Assembly: GCA_002363095.1 (NCBI GenBank)
Contig: DEWC01000053.1
Location: forward strand, 1 to 26,189
DNA length: 26,189 bases
Direction: 5' to 3'
Source: Ruminococcaceae bacterium UBA3220
GTDB taxonomy: Bacteria; Bacillota; Clostridia; Oscillospirales; Acutalibacteraceae
How positions within the stretch are numbered: position 1 is the first letter of the stretch; each line of letters opens with the position of its first letter. This document shows, in pieces, positions 25,480 to 26,189 of this stretch. The position numbers and the translations under genes are program-made. The notes beneath the pieces are model-generated. The model saw only the letters and a list, made by a program, of their open reading frames with translations. It ran no database searches and had not been told where the DNA came from.

Positions 25480-26094
25480 TTACATTTTTTCTATAAAGGA
25501 CAAAGATTGCGTGTTTTTTGTACAAATAGTTATGTAATAATTGTCTATTTCGACAACATTGGCAAAATACTGTTGTGAAGAATAAAGCAACGGTAATTTA
25601 TGCAAAAAAGGTGTTGTGTCGATTTCCGAAAAACCTATATGTATACCCTTCCCCACCGCCTTTGAAAGGCTTTCTTTTAAAGACCATATCTTAAAGAATT
25701 CCTTTTGCGGACGCCCATTCAGATATCCAATCTCGTCTTCGGTGAGAATACGGTAAGCGTTATCTTTCGGTTCTCGGTTATTCTTCTGTATATCAACACC
25801 GATATCGGTATCGCTGACCGCCAGGGCTACATAATCCCCGCTGTGGGATATACTGAAACTCACGCCCGCTTTATCCGAGTAGGGCTTTCCGTATTCTCCG
25901 TAACTTAAATCAGATTCGTGTATATTTAAAACTTTACCGAGCGCAACGGCAACGCCGAGACAGCGGAGTTTATCTTTTTCAAAAACAAACTTCTCGGCGC
26001 GCTTCAGCCTTTCGGGGAAGTATTCTTCGAAAAAGCCGCGTTTGTATTTCTTTACATCGTCGATATTAAGCAGATAGACCTTTGAAGAAATCAT
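25480..26094 (-). CDS. Sfp-type 4'-phosphopantetheinyl transferase
   Basis: 204 residues, a little shorter than Sfp. It should move the phosphopantetheine arm of coenzyme A onto a Ser of a carrier protein in the cytoplasm. Family motifs are in order: YGEYGKPY, then VSFSISHSGDYVALAVS, IGVDIQ (the metal-binding Asp) and FFKIWSLKESLSKAVGKGI, which is the W-x-x-K-E-S/A-x-x-K signature with the catalytic Glu and Lys. AGAGG 7 nt before the ATG supports the start. The gene before it ends 29 nt upstream, so they are probably cotranscribed. Its carrier protein is not in the window. It probably does not belong to the glycan system; it marks the edge of it. Confidence 0.93.
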   Translation of the reverse strand: MISSKVYLLNIDDVKKYKRGFFEEYFPERLKRAEKFVFEKDKLRCLGVAVALGKVLNIHESDLSYGEYGKPYSDKAGVSFSISHSGDYVALAVSDTDIGVDIQKNNREPKDNAYRILTEDEIGYLNGRPQKEFFKIWSLKESLSKAVGKGIHIGFSEIDTTPFLHKLPLLYSSQQYFANVVEIDNYYITICTKNTQSLSFIEKM

Positions 26095-26123
26095 ATTTAA
26101 TCCTCTTTCGTAATAAAAAACCG

Positions 26124-26189
26124 TTATGAAGCCTTTTTTAATTCGGCGGCGTCAAACACCGAGTTTGAAGTATCAAGCATATTTTCGGC
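26124..26189 (-). CDS. C-terminal end of an upstream gene, function unknown
   Basis: An open frame enters from the window edge and ends at a TAA (26126-26124). The last 21 residues are AENMLDTSNSVFDAAELKKAS. They are too few to assign a family. The 29-nt gap to the phosphopantetheinyl transferase start suggests one operon, so the product could be a partner or target of that enzyme; this is only inference. Confidence 0.6.
   Translation of the reverse strand, partial: AENMLDTSNSVFDAAELKKAS

Overview
The window looks like chromosomal DNA of a Gram-positive, moderately AT-rich member of the Clostridia, most likely an uncultured Oscillospiraceae/Ruminococcaceae-type gut or rumen bacterium. The grounds are strong GGAGG-type ribosome binding sites, several TTG/GTG starts, lipoprotein signal peptides, sigma-A promoters (TTGACA/TATAAT with 17-nt spacers) and the gene families present. 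The lineage is inferred from style, not proven. I see no phage, insertion sequence, CRISPR, rRNA or tRNA.

Layout. Positions 1-12849 (minus strand) hold operon 1. In transcription order it encodes a lipoprotein sugar-binding protein (11419-12849), an exported right-handed beta-helix protein (9499-11289) and a 2813-residue surface protein built of tandem jelly-roll-like units with a C-terminal membrane anchor (1020-9461). After a strong intrinsic terminator comes a second beta-helix paralogue with no signal peptide (1-937, cut by the window edge). Positions 12850-13306 are a divergent control region. Positions 13307-14074 (plus) encode an AraC-type regulator followed by a terminator. Positions 14158-25178 (minus) hold operon 2: MalG-type permease, a 967-residue binding protein fused to two carbohydrate-binding-like domains, MalF-type permease, MalG-type permease, a beta-propeller/TPR/Yip1 membrane protein, a DUF5696 lipoprotein and a second MalF-type permease. 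Positions 25480-26094 encode an Sfp-type phosphopantetheinyl transferase, and 26124-26189 is the tail of another gene; this last pair probably belongs to a different unit.

How it works together (inference). The parts make a two-operon glycan capture, processing and import system. The giant protein and the binding-protein fusion would hold a polysaccharide at the surface, the beta-helix proteins and perhaps the DUF5696 protein would act on it, and two CUT1 transporters would import the products. No transporter ATPase is present, so a shared MsmX-type ATPase elsewhere is implied. The binding genes, four permeases and Yip1/DUF5696 pair recall arrangements known from Paenibacillus and Clostridia whose substrate has not been defined.

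The most specific new signal is regulatory. The promoters of both operons share an ungapped module: two direct repeats (consensus TTTTMGGYAW read on the plus strand) exactly 21 nt apart, placed 5 nt upstream of a TTTAC[A/T]/17-nt/TATAAT promoter, with a third motif over the presumed start site. A related pair, again 21 nt apart, lies in the regulator's own leader. That geometry is typical of AraC-family operators and predicts that the 13307-14074 regulator controls both operons and itself.
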